This document shows positions 28,676 through 37,608 of a stretch of DNA of 64,000 nt, one piece after another. The notes under the pieces are model-generated. The model made no database searches. It had not been told where the DNA came from and was given only the letters and a program-made list of their open reading frames with translations. The position numbers were made by a program, and so were the translations under genes. This stretch comes from Nannocystis sp. (GTDB taxonomy: Bacteria > Myxococcota_A > Polyangia > Nannocystales > Nannocystaceae). The stretch lies in assembly GCA_016712315.1 (NCBI GenBank), contig JADJRG010000013.1, positions 937,501 through 1,001,500 on the forward strand. Reading direction: 5' to 3'. How positions within the stretch are numbered: position 1 is the stretch's first letter; every line of letters starts with the position of its first letter.

Positions 28676-30745
28676 ATGGCCAAAGAGCCGCGCTCCGTCG
28701 TCATCGGCACCGCCGGTCACATCGACCACGGCAAGACCGCCCTCGTCCACGCCCTCACCGGCGTCGACACTGATCGTCTCCCTGAGGAGAAGCGCCGCGG
28801 CATCACCATCGAGCTCGGCTTCGCCGCCTGGGAGCTCGGCGGTGGTCTGCACGCCAGCGTCGTCGACGTCCCTGGCCACGAGGCGCTGGTCCGCACCATG
28901 GTCGCCGGCGCCGGCGGCTTCGACCTCTTCCTCCTGGTCGTCTCCGCCGAAGACGGCGTGATGCCGCAGACCCGCGAGCACCTCCACGTGCTCGAGCTCC
29001 TCGGCGTGCACGCGGGCGTCGTCGCCCTCACCAAGATCGACCGCCTCGGCGGCGACCCAGAGGCGCTGGGGCTCGCGCGTGACGACGTACGCGCCGCCCT
29101 CGCCGGCACCCCCCTCGCCGAGGCGCCGATCCTCCCCTGCTCCGCCCGCAGCGGCGAGGGCCTCGACGACCTGCGCGCCGCCCTCCGCCGCCTCGCCGCC
29201 CGCCTGCCGCCGCGCCCCCTCCGCGACCGCCCCATCCTCGCCGTCGATCGCGCCTTTGTCATCAAGGGTCACGGCGCCGTCGTCACCGGCGCGCTGCTCA
29301 GCGGCGCCGTCCGACCTGGCCGAGAGGCCAGCCTGCTCTGGACCCCCGTCGATCCTCACCGCGCCCCCCGCGAGCTCCGCGTGCGCGGCCTCCAGGTCCG
29401 CGGGCGCGCCGCCGATGAGGCCCTCGCCGGCGCCCGCGTCGCCCTCAACCTCGCCGGCGTCGACATCGACGAGCTCAGCCGAGGCGACGTGATCAGCCGA
29501 GGCGCCCGCGTCAGCCGCGCCGCCGTCGCCCACCTCCTCCTCGATCACCTCCCGCACGACGCCGCCACCTGGGCCAGCGGCGCCGCCGTCCAGCTCTGCG
29601 CCGGCGCCGCCAGCAGCGCCGCCCGCCTCGACCCGCTCGGACCGTTGGTCCCTGCAGAGCCTCCGGGACATGTCTCTTTCAACATGCCCCTTAGGCCCGA
29701 TCAAGCGCACGGCTCACCGCCCCCTCCTTTTCAGATCCCGCCCGGCGGGCGCGGCCTCGTCCGCGCCCGCCTCGACCCGCCGCTGCCGCTCTGGCACGGC
29801 CAGCGGGTGATCCTGCGCCGCCTCCACAGCACCGGAGATCCCGCCGGCGACACCATCGGCGGCGGCGTCGTCCTCGACCCCGCGCCCACCCTCGGTCGCG
29901 GCCAGCGAGCGCGCTGGATCGCCGTCGCCCGCGCCCTCGCCAGCCAAGCCCCCGCGGACCGCCTCAGCGCCCTGCTCACCGACGCGGGCGCGCGCGGCCT
30001 CGGCGCCGCCGAGCTCGAGCGCCGCGCCGGCGTCGTCGAGCCGCAGCCGCACGTCCAGCTCCTGATCGACGCCGGCCGCCTGCGCCCCTTGTCCACCGAT
30101 CATTGGGTCGACGCCGCCACCCTCGACCAGCTCGCCGAGCGAGCGATCGCCCACGTCGAGCGCTTTCACCGCGACAACCCCCTCCAGCTCGGGCTCGGCC
30201 GCGCCACCGTCGAGGCCAGCCTGCCCGGCCACCCGAGCGCCGAAGTCGCCGCCGCCGCCGTCGAGCGCGCGATCGCTCGCGCCGAGCTCGTACGGGTGAG
30301 CGACAGCTCCGCCGAGCTCGCCCGCCCCGCCCACCTCCGAGCCACCGGCGCCTATCCCCCCGAGCTCGCCCTCATCCTCGCCCACTACCGCCGAGCAGGC
30401 GCCGCCCCGCCCACGCTCAAAGAGCTCGAAGAAGGTTCGCCTACCGGCCAGAGCGCGCGCGAGATCTTGAGCGCCGTCACCCTGCTCCAGCGCGCCGGCG
30501 CCCTCGTCAGGATCTCCCCGGACATCTCCCTCGCCGCGGAGGCTTACGAGGCGCTGCTCGAGCAGATCTCCGCCCACCTCGCCCGCCGCGGCGAGATCGA
30601 CGTACAAGCGCTCAAGGCCGCGTCGGGGTTGTCCCGCAAGTACGTCGTCCCCTTGCTCGAGCACCTCGACCGGATCCAGCTCACCCGCCGAGTCGGCGAG
30701 CGCCGGGTCCCTGGCCCCGCGCTCAAAAACAAAAAAGTTCAATAG
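28676..30745 (+). CDS. selB: Selenocysteine-specific elongation factor SelB
   Basis: SelB is the GTPase that delivers Sec-tRNA(Sec) to UGA codons marked by SECIS. The 689-residue protein begins with the GTPase domain (GTAGHIDHGKTALVHAL G1, GITIELGFA G2, DVPGHEALVRTM G3, TKID G4) of SelB and not EF-Tu type. Beta domains follow, then an inserted Pro-rich segment (about residues 325-365) and C-terminal winged helices. The last has SGLSRKYVVPLLEHLDRI and TRRVG, the RNA-binding signature of SelB. It is longer than E. coli SelB (614), partly because of the insert. It lies 18 bases after recA. Confidence 0.95.
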   Translation: MAKEPRSVVIGTAGHIDHGKTALVHALTGVDTDRLPEEKRRGITIELGFAAWELGGGLHASVVDVPGHEALVRTMVAGAGGFDLFLLVVSAEDGVMPQTREHLHVLELLGVHAGVVALTKIDRLGGDPEALGLARDDVRAALAGTPLAEAPILPCSARSGEGLDDLRAALRRLAARLPPRPLRDRPILAVDRAFVIKGHGAVVTGALLSGAVRPGREASLLWTPVDPHRAPRELRVRGLQVRGRAADEALAGARVALNLAGVDIDELSRGDVISRGARVSRAAVAHLLLDHLPHDAATWASGAAVQLCAGAASSAARLDPLGPLVPAEPPGHVSFNMPLRPDQAHGSPPPPFQIPPGGRGLVRARLDPPLPLWHGQRVILRRLHSTGDPAGDTIGGGVVLDPAPTLGRGQRARWIAVARALASQAPADRLSALLTDAGARGLGAAELERRAGVVEPQPHVQLLIDAGRLRPLSTDHWVDAATLDQLAERAIAHVERFHRDNPLQLGLGRATVEASLPGHPSAEVAAAAVERAIARAELVRVSDSSAELARPAHLRATGAYPPELALILAHYRRAGAAPPTLKELEEGSPTGQSAREILSAVTLLQRAGALVRISPDISLAAEAYEALLEQISAHLARRGEIDVQALKAASGLSRKYVVPLLEHLDRIQLTRRVGERRVPGPALKNKKVQ

Positions 30746-30833
30746 CGCGGGGCGCCGGCGCAGCGTCGACGCTCGTCACGCCGCGAGCCTCATCGCACCC
30801 GCGCGGGAACCTTGCCCGGCCGGGGCACTCTGA

Positions 30834-31553
30834 GTGACAGTGACGAGCGTGAGCGAAGAGGCGAACGCAGCCGCGGGATCGAGCCCCGCCGAGCTCCCCG
30901 AGCCCGCTGCCCCTGCGGACGGCGCCCCGCTCGACGCTGAGGCGCTACGTCGATTGGAGCAAGAGCGCCGCGACCGCCAGCTCGTCCGGCGGATCCGCGC
31001 CGGCGACGAGCGGGCGTTTCAGGAGCTGGTGCTCACCTATCAGAACCGCGTCTTCGGCCTGATCTTACGGATGATCAACAACCGCCAAGAGGCCGAAGAT
31101 CTCGCCCAGGACGTCTTCCTCACCGTTTACAAGGCGATCGGCAGCTACCGCGGCGACGGGCGCTTTTACACCTGGCTCTACCGGATCGCCAGCAACACCT
31201 GCAAGAACCGGATCAAGTACCTCAAGGGCCGCCACTTCGAGTCGCGCCTCGACGTCGACGAGCAGCCCGAGGCGCAGATGCCCTCCGGCCAGGGCGGCGC
31301 GCTGCACAGCATCCAGAGCCAGATCCCCGGCCCAGAGCAGGCGATCGAGGGCAACCGGATGCAGCGCGCCCTCCAGCGCGAGCTCGCCGCGCTCGACGAG
31401 GAGCACCGCCTCTTGATCGTCCTGCGCGACATCGAGGGCCTCACCTATCAAGACATCCAGGGGATCACCGGCCTCGCCGAGGGCACCGTCAAGTCCCGCC
31501 TCCACCGCGCCAGGATGGCCCTCAAGCAGCGAATGGCGCCCTATCTGCGCTGA
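30834..31553 (+). CDS. RpoE-like ECF sigma factor
   Basis: This 239-residue sigma factor starts at a GTG. An N-terminal extension of about 50 residues rich in Ala, Pro and Glu precedes region 2 (ERAFQELVLTYQNRVFGLILRM, EAEDLAQDVFLTVYKAI, FYTWLYRIASNTCKNR), and region 4 follows (LLIVLRDIEGLTYQDI, GTVKSRLHRARMALKQ). These match RpoE-type ECF sigma factors. The linker between regions 2 and 4 is longer than usual. A membrane protein with anti-sigma layout begins 47 bases downstream. Confidence 0.92.
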   Translation: MTVTSVSEEANAAAGSSPAELPEPAAPADGAPLDAEALRRLEQERRDRQLVRRIRAGDERAFQELVLTYQNRVFGLILRMINNRQEAEDLAQDVFLTVYKAIGSYRGDGRFYTWLYRIASNTCKNRIKYLKGRHFESRLDVDEQPEAQMPSGQGGALHSIQSQIPGPEQAIEGNRMQRALQRELAALDEEHRLLIVLRDIEGLTYQDIQGITGLAEGTVKSRLHRARMALKQRMAPYLR

Positions 31554-31600
31554 GCGCTGGAAACCCGCCGACGATCCGACCTAAGCTGAGAGGAGCGCGC

Positions 31601-32047
31601 ATGGCCAACAACGAGACCTCCACCGCGGAATCGCTGATGAGCGCGTACCTCGATCAAGAGCTCGACGCCGACGAGAGCCGCGAATTTGAGGAGACCCTCG
31701 CCTCCTCGCCGGACGCGCGCCGCGAGCTCGACGAGCTGCGCTCGCTGCTCCGGCTCGTCAAGGATCTGCCCGAGGTCCAGGCCCCGCCCGATCTTTATGA
31801 AAAGATCGCCCGCAAGCTCCGCCGCAAGAAGCTCCTCCGCGCTGACTTCTGGCTGCTCGTCGCGCTCCCCTTCCAGGTGCTCGGGATCCTCATGATCCTC
31901 GCGGTCGCGGTGATCTACACCATGCTCTACCTCGACAACGACCCCTCCGCCCGCCTGGAGAAGGACCCCACGGCCGCCGCCGCGGCCCCCGAGGGCCCCG
32001 CCGCGGGCCCTGGGCAGCCACCCGCCGCACCTGCCGATCTGCACTGA
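31601..32047 (+). CDS. Probable membrane anti-sigma factor lacking zinc ligands
   Basis: The 148-residue protein has a cytoplasmic N-terminal part (about residues 1-75) with the helical pattern of anti-sigma domains (LMSAYLDQELDADESREFEETL, then ARRELDELRSLL), one membrane helix (LPFQVLGILMILAVAVIYTML) and a short Ala/Pro-rich periplasmic tail. The His-x3-Cys-x2-Cys zinc motif of ZAS anti-sigma factors is absent; there is no Cys at all. A GAGAGGAG ribosome site lies at 31588-31595. Its position directly after the sigma gene supports the role. Confidence 0.75.
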   Translation: MANNETSTAESLMSAYLDQELDADESREFEETLASSPDARRELDELRSLLRLVKDLPEVQAPPDLYEKIARKLRRKKLLRADFWLLVALPFQVLGILMILAVAVIYTMLYLDNDPSARLEKDPTAAAAAPEGPAAGPGQPPAAPADLH

Positions 32048-32121
32048 TAGCCAGGTCCGCTGGCACAGTCGAGCACGGGGCGCTCGGAAAGCGGCGCGAG
32101 CTGTGATAGACAGCAAAGAGG

Positions 32122-32730
32122 ATGCGCCGCGAGATCATCCTGGTGGACGCCCACCTCGGCAACCTGGACAGCGTGGAGCGCGCGCTCGTCCACGTCGGCG
32201 CCACGGTGGTCAAGAGCAGCGATCCCGACCGAATCGCCGCCGCCCGCGCCCTCGTCTTCCCCGGCCAATCTGCCTTTAGCGCCCGCACCGACGCCCTCGT
32301 CGAGGGCGCCCTCGGGGCCGCGATCCGCATGGTGATCGAGCGCGGCGACCCATTCTTGGGCATCTGCCTCGGCATGCAGCTCCTCTTCGACCGCAGCGAG
32401 GAGGACGGCGGCCACCCTGGCCTCGGCGTCTTGCCTGGCGTCGTCCGCCGCCTCCCCGCCGACCAACGCGTCGACGGCCGCCCCCTCAAGGTCCCCCACA
32501 TCGGCTGGAGCGACGTGCAACCGACCGGCGAGCACTTCTACTTCGCCCACAGCTACTACGCCGCGCCCGAGCAGCCCGACGACCTGATGTGGACCGCCCG
32601 TTACGGCCAGCTCGAGCTCGCCGCCGCCGTCCGCCGCGGCAGCGTCTACGGCGCCCAATTCCACCCCGAAAAGAGCCAGCTCGCCGGCCTCCGCTTCCTC
32701 CGCTCCTTCATCCTCGGGGGGCGCGCGTGA
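32122..32730 (+). CDS. hisH: Imidazole glycerol phosphate synthase, glutamine amidotransferase subunit
   Basis: HisH hydrolyses glutamine and passes ammonia to HisF. The 202-residue class I amidotransferase has the nucleophile Cys in FLGICLGMQLLF, and the catalytic His and Glu in QFHPEKSQ. It also has ARALVFPGQSAF and YFAHSYY. It is first in a tight histidine cluster: its stop overlaps the GTG of hisA (GTGA). Confidence 0.94.
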   Translation: MRREIILVDAHLGNLDSVERALVHVGATVVKSSDPDRIAAARALVFPGQSAFSARTDALVEGALGAAIRMVIERGDPFLGICLGMQLLFDRSEEDGGHPGLGVLPGVVRRLPADQRVDGRPLKVPHIGWSDVQPTGEHFYFAHSYYAAPEQPDDLMWTARYGQLELAAAVRRGSVYGAQFHPEKSQLAGLRFLRSFILGGRA

Positions 32731-33446
32731 TCCTCATCCCGGCGATCGACCTGCTCGGCGGCGTCGCCGTCCGCCTCGCCGAGGGCGACCGCGAGCGCGC
32801 CACCGTCTACGACAGCGACCCCCTCGCCCTCGTGCGCGCCTTCGCGAGCGCCGGCGCGGCCCGCCTGCACATCGTCGACCTCGACGGCGCATTCGCGGGC
32901 GAGCCCCGCCAGCTCACCCGGGTCGCCGCGATGATCGACGAGGCCCACCGCCACGGTCTACTCGTCGAGGTCGGCGGCGGCGTGCGCACCCAGGGCGCCG
33001 CCCTCGCCGTGCTCGACGCCGGCGCCGACCTCGTGATCATCGGCACCATGGCCGTCCGCGCCCCCGCCGAGGCCATGGCGCTGTGCGAGCGCTGCCCCGG
33101 CCGCGTCATCATCGCCGTCGACGCCCGCGACGGCCGCGTCGCCATCGACGGCTGGCAGGAGCGCAGCCACGTCACCGCCGCGGCCCTCGCCCTCGACGCC
33201 CACGCGTGGGGCGCCGCCGCGATCCTGTACACCGACGTCGCCCGCGACGGCCTCCAAGTCGGCGCCAACGTCGCCGCCACCGCCGCGTTGCAGCGCCAGG
33301 TCCCGATCCCCGTGATCGCCAGCGGCGGCGTCGGCACCCTCGCCGATCTCGACGCCTTACGCCGCGCCGAGATCGCCGCCGTCGTCCTCGGCCGCGCCCT
33401 CTACGAGGGCGCCTTCACCTTCAAGGAGGCCATGCAGCGGTGCTAA
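32727..33446 (+). CDS. hisA: ProFAR isomerase
   Basis: HisA isomerises ProFAR to PRFAR in histidine synthesis. The 239-residue TIM barrel starts ILIPAIDLLGGVAVRL, with the catalytic Asp in AIDL, and has VEVGGGVRT, the second catalytic Asp in YTDVARDG, and VIASGGVG as phosphate-binding loops. The GTG at 32727 was chosen because it overlaps the hisH stop and gives exactly the family N-terminus; the frame is open upstream inside hisH. The hisF start lies inside its last codons. Confidence 0.94.
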   Translation: MILIPAIDLLGGVAVRLAEGDRERATVYDSDPLALVRAFASAGAARLHIVDLDGAFAGEPRQLTRVAAMIDEAHRHGLLVEVGGGVRTQGAALAVLDAGADLVIIGTMAVRAPAEAMALCERCPGRVIIAVDARDGRVAIDGWQERSHVTAAALALDAHAWGAAAILYTDVARDGLQVGANVAATAALQRQVPIPVIASGGVGTLADLDALRRAEIAAVVLGRALYEGAFTFKEAMQRC

Positions 33447-34246
33447 AGCGGCGGATCATCCCCTGCCTCGACGTCAAGGACGGCCGCGTCGTCAAGGGCG
33501 TGCACTTCGCCGGCCTGCGCGACTCCGGCGACCCGATCGAGGCCGCCCGCGCCTACGACGCGCAAGGCGCCGACGAGCTCTGCCTGCTCGACATCACCGC
33601 CACCGCCGAGGGCCGTGACACCTTCCTCGAGGTCGTCCAGCGCGTCGCCGCCCAGATCTTCGTCCCGCTCACCGTCGGCGGCGGCGTCCGTCGCGAGGCT
33701 GACGTCCGCCGCTTGATGCTCGCCGGCGCCGACAAGGTCGCGATCAACTCCGCCGCCGTACAAAACCCCCCGCTGATCCGTCGCCTCGCCGATCTCTACG
33801 GCTCGCAGGCGATCGTCATCTCCGTCGACGTCCGTCGTATGCCCGCAAAGACAGGCGACAGCGGACCCCTCTACGAGGTCGTCATTCACGGCGGCCAGCG
33901 CTCTACCGGCCTCGAGGCGATCCGCTGGTGTGAACAAGCCGCCCAGCTCGGCGCCGGCGAGATCCTCTTAACGAGCATGGACCGCGACGGCACCCGCGAC
34001 GGCTACGACCTCTGGATCACCCGCGAGATCAGCCGCCGCGTCTCGATCCCCGTGATCGCCAGCGGCGGCGTCGGCAACCTCGAGCACCTGCGCGAGGGCC
34101 TCGCCGACGACCAAGGCGCCGCCGACGCCGCCCTCGCCGCCTCGATCTTCCACTTCGGGCTCTTCACCATCGCCCAGGCGAAGGCCTACCTCGCCGACCA
34201 CGGCGTGCCCGTGCGCCCGCCCGAGCCCCCCCGCGCCCTCAGCTGA
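33440..34246 (+). CDS. hisF: Imidazole glycerol phosphate synthase, cyclase subunit
   Basis: HisF closes the imidazole ring using ammonia from HisH. The 268-residue barrel has RRIIPCLDVKDGRVVKGV with the catalytic Asp11-type residue, LLDITAT, VGGGVR, LLTSMDRDGT with the second catalytic Asp, and VIASGGVGN. The GTG at 33440 overlaps the hisA stop by seven bases, and a full AAGGAGG ribosome site sits at 33423-33429 inside hisA, ten bases upstream. Confidence 0.94.
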   Translation: MLKRRIIPCLDVKDGRVVKGVHFAGLRDSGDPIEAARAYDAQGADELCLLDITATAEGRDTFLEVVQRVAAQIFVPLTVGGGVRREADVRRLMLAGADKVAINSAAVQNPPLIRRLADLYGSQAIVISVDVRRMPAKTGDSGPLYEVVIHGGQRSTGLEAIRWCEQAAQLGAGEILLTSMDRDGTRDGYDLWITREISRRVSIPVIASGGVGNLEHLREGLADDQGAADAALAASIFHFGLFTIAQAKAYLADHGVPVRPPEPPRALS

Positions 34247-34257
34247 CCGTCTCCACC

Positions 34258-35022
34258 GTGCCCGAAACCGCCGACGCCGACCCGCTCGACCGCCTCTGGA
34301 GCGCCCTCCGCCCCGACGCCGACGGCCTCTGCGCCGTCGTCGTCCAGCACGCCGAGGCCGGCCAAGTCTTGATGCTCGGCATGATGAACCGCGAGGCCCT
34401 CGCCCTCACCTTGGCGACCCGCAAGATCACCTTCTGGAGCCGCAGCCGCCGCTGCTTGTGGCAGAAGGGCGAGACCAGCGGCAACACCCTCGACCTCACC
34501 GATCTCTGGGTCGACTGCGACGGCGACGCCCTGCTCGCCCGCGCTCTCCCCCGCGGCCCCACCTGCCACACCCTCGCCCCCTCCTGCTTCTACCGCCGCG
34601 TCGATCGCGACGCGCTCGAGCTGGTCCAAGAGCCAGATTGTCAGCCGCCCCCGCCGCGCCCCGCCGCCCTCGCCGCCCTCGATCAGGTCGAGGCGGTGAT
34701 CCGCGCCAGGATCGCCGGCCAAGGCGCCACCCAGCGCGAGGGCAAGAGCTACGTCCGCTCCTTGGTCGAGCGCGGCCCGCCCGCGATCCTGGAGAAGCTG
34801 GTCGAAGAGGCAGGTGAACTCGGCGAGGCGCTCGCCCTCGCCGAGCCCGCGAAGATCGACCACGAGGCCGCCGACCTGCTCTTCCACGCGCTCGTCGGCC
34901 TCGCCTCCCAGGGCCGCGCCCTCGCCGACGTCAGCCGCGTGCTCGCCGCCCGCCTCGGCGTCAGCGGCCTCGACGAGAAGGCCAACCGCCCGGCCAAACC
35001 AACCGACCCGGGCGAGCGCTAG
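34258..35022 (+). CDS. hisIE: Bifunctional phosphoribosyl-AMP cyclohydrolase / phosphoribosyl-ATP diphosphatase
   Basis: The 254-residue fusion carries the HisI domain (LMLGMMNREALALTL, TFWSRSRRCLWQKGETSGN, DCDGDALL, GPTCHT with metal-ligand Asp and Cys residues) and the HisE domain (SYVRSLVERGPPAILEKLVEEAGEL, DHEAADLLFHALV). It carries out the second and third steps of histidine synthesis. The start is a GTG. It closes the hisH-A-F-IE run, and its stop overlaps the convergent stop of the lipoprotein at 35019. Confidence 0.94.
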   Translation: MPETADADPLDRLWSALRPDADGLCAVVVQHAEAGQVLMLGMMNREALALTLATRKITFWSRSRRCLWQKGETSGNTLDLTDLWVDCDGDALLARALPRGPTCHTLAPSCFYRRVDRDALELVQEPDCQPPPPRPAALAALDQVEAVIRARIAGQGATQREGKSYVRSLVERGPPAILEKLVEEAGELGEALALAEPAKIDHEAADLLFHALVGLASQGRALADVSRVLAARLGVSGLDEKANRPAKPTDPGER

Positions 35023-35987
35023 TAGCGGCGCGGCGGCGGCGGCGCGAAGCGCGAGTCTGGGAACGGCTGCGGGTTGTAAGGCGGGTTGTAGTAGACCGGC
35101 GGCGGCGGCGGGTCGACCGGCACCCCGCGCGCGCGCAGCCCCTCGCGCGAGTCGTAGTACATCGTGATCACGCTGTCGGGGCGGCGCGGGTTGTCGCGCT
35201 TGAAGCTCACCTCGCGCACCGACGAGTACGTCGTCTCGCCGTACTCCGTGCCCAGCCGGTTGCCGCGGGGCGGCGGCGCGAACGAGGCGCTGCCGCCGTA
35301 GCCGACGCTCTCATCCGCGCTGCTCTTACGCGCCGGCGCCGACGCCTGGGGCGCCGACTCTGCGGCCGGCGCGTCGCCCCGCGAGCGCTCGTCACGAGCC
35401 CCGCCGTAGGGCTCGTAGTAGGGCCGAGGCGGCGGAGCCACCGGCTGCGGCGCCCGCCCCCAGCGGCGCGCCTGCTGCTCCTTGAACGTCGCCACTCCGA
35501 TCACCCCCACGTGCTGCGGCGTCCCGCGCAGGCTCGAGTAGCTGCTCCTCACGTCGGCGAAGCGGAACGCCGCCACATAGTCGAGCGACTGCCGGAAGCC
35601 CTCGATCGTCACGCTGGCGTACGGCCCCAGCACATAGCCGCGGTGCTTGCGGTAGTCGCCCAGGTCGCCGCTGAGCACGTCGCGCCCGTCCACCGTCACC
35701 ACCGCCTCGACCCGCGCCCCGCTGTGGTTGGTCAGCCTGATGTTGTAGCGCTCGCCCATCCGCCCCTCGACGTAGCTCACCCCTTGATGCCAGTAGCTGC
35801 TCAAGCCGCCGCTCGGGCTCACGAGCTCGACCGAGATGTCCTGAGAGACATAATTGTTGTTGTAGTTGTAATCGTACGGGCGCTCCGAGATCGGCTCATG
35901 GGCGGCGGCCACCTGCGGGTTGCAGGCGAAGGCGCCGGCGAGGGTCGTCACGAGGAGGCCGAGGGAGAGGTGGTTGCCGTGTCGCAT
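35019..35987 (-). CDS. Envelope lipoprotein with beta-sandwich-like domain, unknown
   Basis: The 322-residue protein starts with a signal peptide ending AGAFAC, a likely lipobox. An N-terminal beta-rich domain (about residues 45-165, with RYNIRLTNHSGARVEAVVTVDG) looks immunoglobulin-like, followed by a Pro/Arg/Tyr-rich low-complexity region and a final conserved segment (EVSFKRDN to VITMYYDSREGLRARG). The tail is Pro/Tyr-rich. An AAGGA ribosome site precedes the ATG. No family recognised; probably surface or periplasmic. Confidence 0.6.
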   Translation of the reverse strand: MRHGNHLSLGLLVTTLAGAFACNPQVAAAHEPISERPYDYNYNNNYVSQDISVELVSPSGGLSSYWHQGVSYVEGRMGERYNIRLTNHSGARVEAVVTVDGRDVLSGDLGDYRKHRGYVLGPYASVTIEGFRQSLDYVAAFRFADVRSSYSSLRGTPQHVGVIGVATFKEQQARRWGRAPQPVAPPPRPYYEPYGGARDERSRGDAPAAESAPQASAPARKSSADESVGYGGSASFAPPPRGNRLGTEYGETTYSSVREVSFKRDNPRRPDSVITMYYDSREGLRARGVPVDPPPPPVYYNPPYNPQPFPDSRFAPPPPRRY

Positions 35988-36119
35988 GGTCGTCCTTGGG
36001 GCCGGTTGGACCGTCGCTGTCGGTCTTCGGCGCGCAGCAGTCCAACGCAGCCGCCCCGCCGCCGCTTACAGGCCCGAACGCCCTGGTCCCGGATGGCGCC
36101 ATGACGTAGGCTGCCCGCC

Positions 36120-37505
36120 ATGCGCTCTGCCGCTCCTTCGACGCGCCACCTCGCGCTCGCGCTCGCGCTCCTCGCCCTGATCGGCGTCACACCGGCGTGC
36201 AAGGGCAGCGCCTCGCGCCCCCCCGAGGCTGGCGCAGGCGCAGCGGCCGCCATGGGCAACTGGGCCCAGTGGCGCGATCTCTCCCCGCTGCTCGACGTCG
36301 CCCGCACCCACGCGCCGAAGCCGACCATCACCGCCATCGAGCGCGCCCGCGATCACCTACGCAAGGGCAAACCCCTCGCCGCCGAGCGCGCGCTCGCGCA
36401 GCTCGCCGACTCTGAGGGCCGCGACTGGATCGCCGCCGCCCGCGGCGACCTCGCCGCCCTCTATTTTTCTACCTGCATCCGCGGCGTCGCCTGGCGGATC
36501 CCCGAGAGCGTCGAGGCCGTACAAGGCCGCACCATCGACTTCACGGAGGGCGCCAAGGTCGCCCCCACCGACCTCGCGATCGAGCCCCTCTTGGTCGCCC
36601 TCGATCAAGCCGTCGAGGCCAAGGTCCCCGCGCTCGCCCTGCACGCGCGGATCGCCCGCGCCCGCGTCACCGCCTACGTCAGCCGCTGCGCGCCCAACGA
36701 GCAGGTCGCCCGCCTCGCCCAAGGGATCGTCAAAGGCGACCTCGCCCAGCTCGCCGCGGAGGGCCACCTCACCCCGGATCTCGCCTATCTCTGGGGAGGG
36801 ATCCAGTTGACCGAGTTCTCCGCCTCCGCCGCCCGCCCCTTTCTTTTACAGGCCCGCGAGGCCGGCTTCGACGACCCCGCCCTGCTCTACTTGCTCGCCG
36901 TCGTCGCCCTCGAGCAGCGCGCCTTAGAGCAGGCCGACGCCTACGCCCGCGAGGCCCTCGCCGCCTACAAGCGCCAAAAAGACCCAGACCAAGAGGCCCA
37001 GACCGCTTTTTTACAGGGAGAGATCGCCAGCGCCCGCGCCGACAAAGCCGCCGCCCGCAGCGCCTACGAGGCCGCCCTCGCCCGCGTGCCAGCGCACAGC
37101 GCCGCCCTGCTCGCCCTCGCCCGCCTCTTGCTCGACGCCGAGGGTGAACCAGCCGCCGTCACCGCGATCTCCGCCCATCTCGGCGCCATCCTCGGCGCCG
37201 GCCCGCTCAGCCCCGAAGCCGCCCGCAAGGCCTCTGAAGAGCTCGAGTCGCTGGTCATCCTCATCTCGGAGCCCCCCGTCGCGCTGCTCTGCCGCGGCGC
37301 CCTCTTGGACGGCATCGACAGCGAACCCGAGCCGCTGCGCCGCGGCCTCCGCTACTTCTACGCGGCCACCCTCGACATCCGCCTCGGCGAGTTTCAAGCC
37401 GCACGAGGCCACGCGATCCTCGCCCGCGACGAGCTCGCCGAGGCCCCCGGCGAGCCACCCGTCGACATCGGCGAGCTGCTCCGCAACCTCGACGCCCTGC
37501 AATGA
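36120..37505 (+). CDS. TPR-type lipoprotein
   Basis: This 461-residue protein has a lipoprotein signal ending GVTPAC (Cys at about residue 27) and a helical body with tetratricopeptide-like repeats: pairs of helices such as ALLYLLAVVALEQRALEQADAY and SAYEAALARVPAHSAALLALARLLL. TPR lipoproteins usually act as scaffolds in envelope complexes. The start is the ATG at 36120, divergent from the lipoprotein at 35019 across 132 bases. Partners are unknown. Confidence 0.7.
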   Translation: MRSAAPSTRHLALALALLALIGVTPACKGSASRPPEAGAGAAAAMGNWAQWRDLSPLLDVARTHAPKPTITAIERARDHLRKGKPLAAERALAQLADSEGRDWIAAARGDLAALYFSTCIRGVAWRIPESVEAVQGRTIDFTEGAKVAPTDLAIEPLLVALDQAVEAKVPALALHARIARARVTAYVSRCAPNEQVARLAQGIVKGDLAQLAAEGHLTPDLAYLWGGIQLTEFSASAARPFLLQAREAGFDDPALLYLLAVVALEQRALEQADAYAREALAAYKRQKDPDQEAQTAFLQGEIASARADKAAARSAYEAALARVPAHSAALLALARLLLDAEGEPAAVTAISAHLGAILGAGPLSPEAARKASEELESLVILISEPPVALLCRGALLDGIDSEPEPLRRGLRYFYAATLDIRLGEFQAARGHAILARDELAEAPGEPPVDIGELLRNLDALQ

Positions 37506-37608
37506 TCGGCCGCGCGGCGGCGACGAGCGCCCTCGCCCCGTAGAGCCAATCACCCCTGCCCGCCGCCTTCGCGTTGAAGCGGCGCGTCGGCGCCTGTGCC
37601 GTGATCCG

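Noticed and set aside
30746..30833. tRNA(Sec) gene in the gap between selB and the sigma gene
   Set aside because: The 87 bases show no acceptor stem, T-loop consensus or UCA anticodon arm that I could fold into a tRNA.
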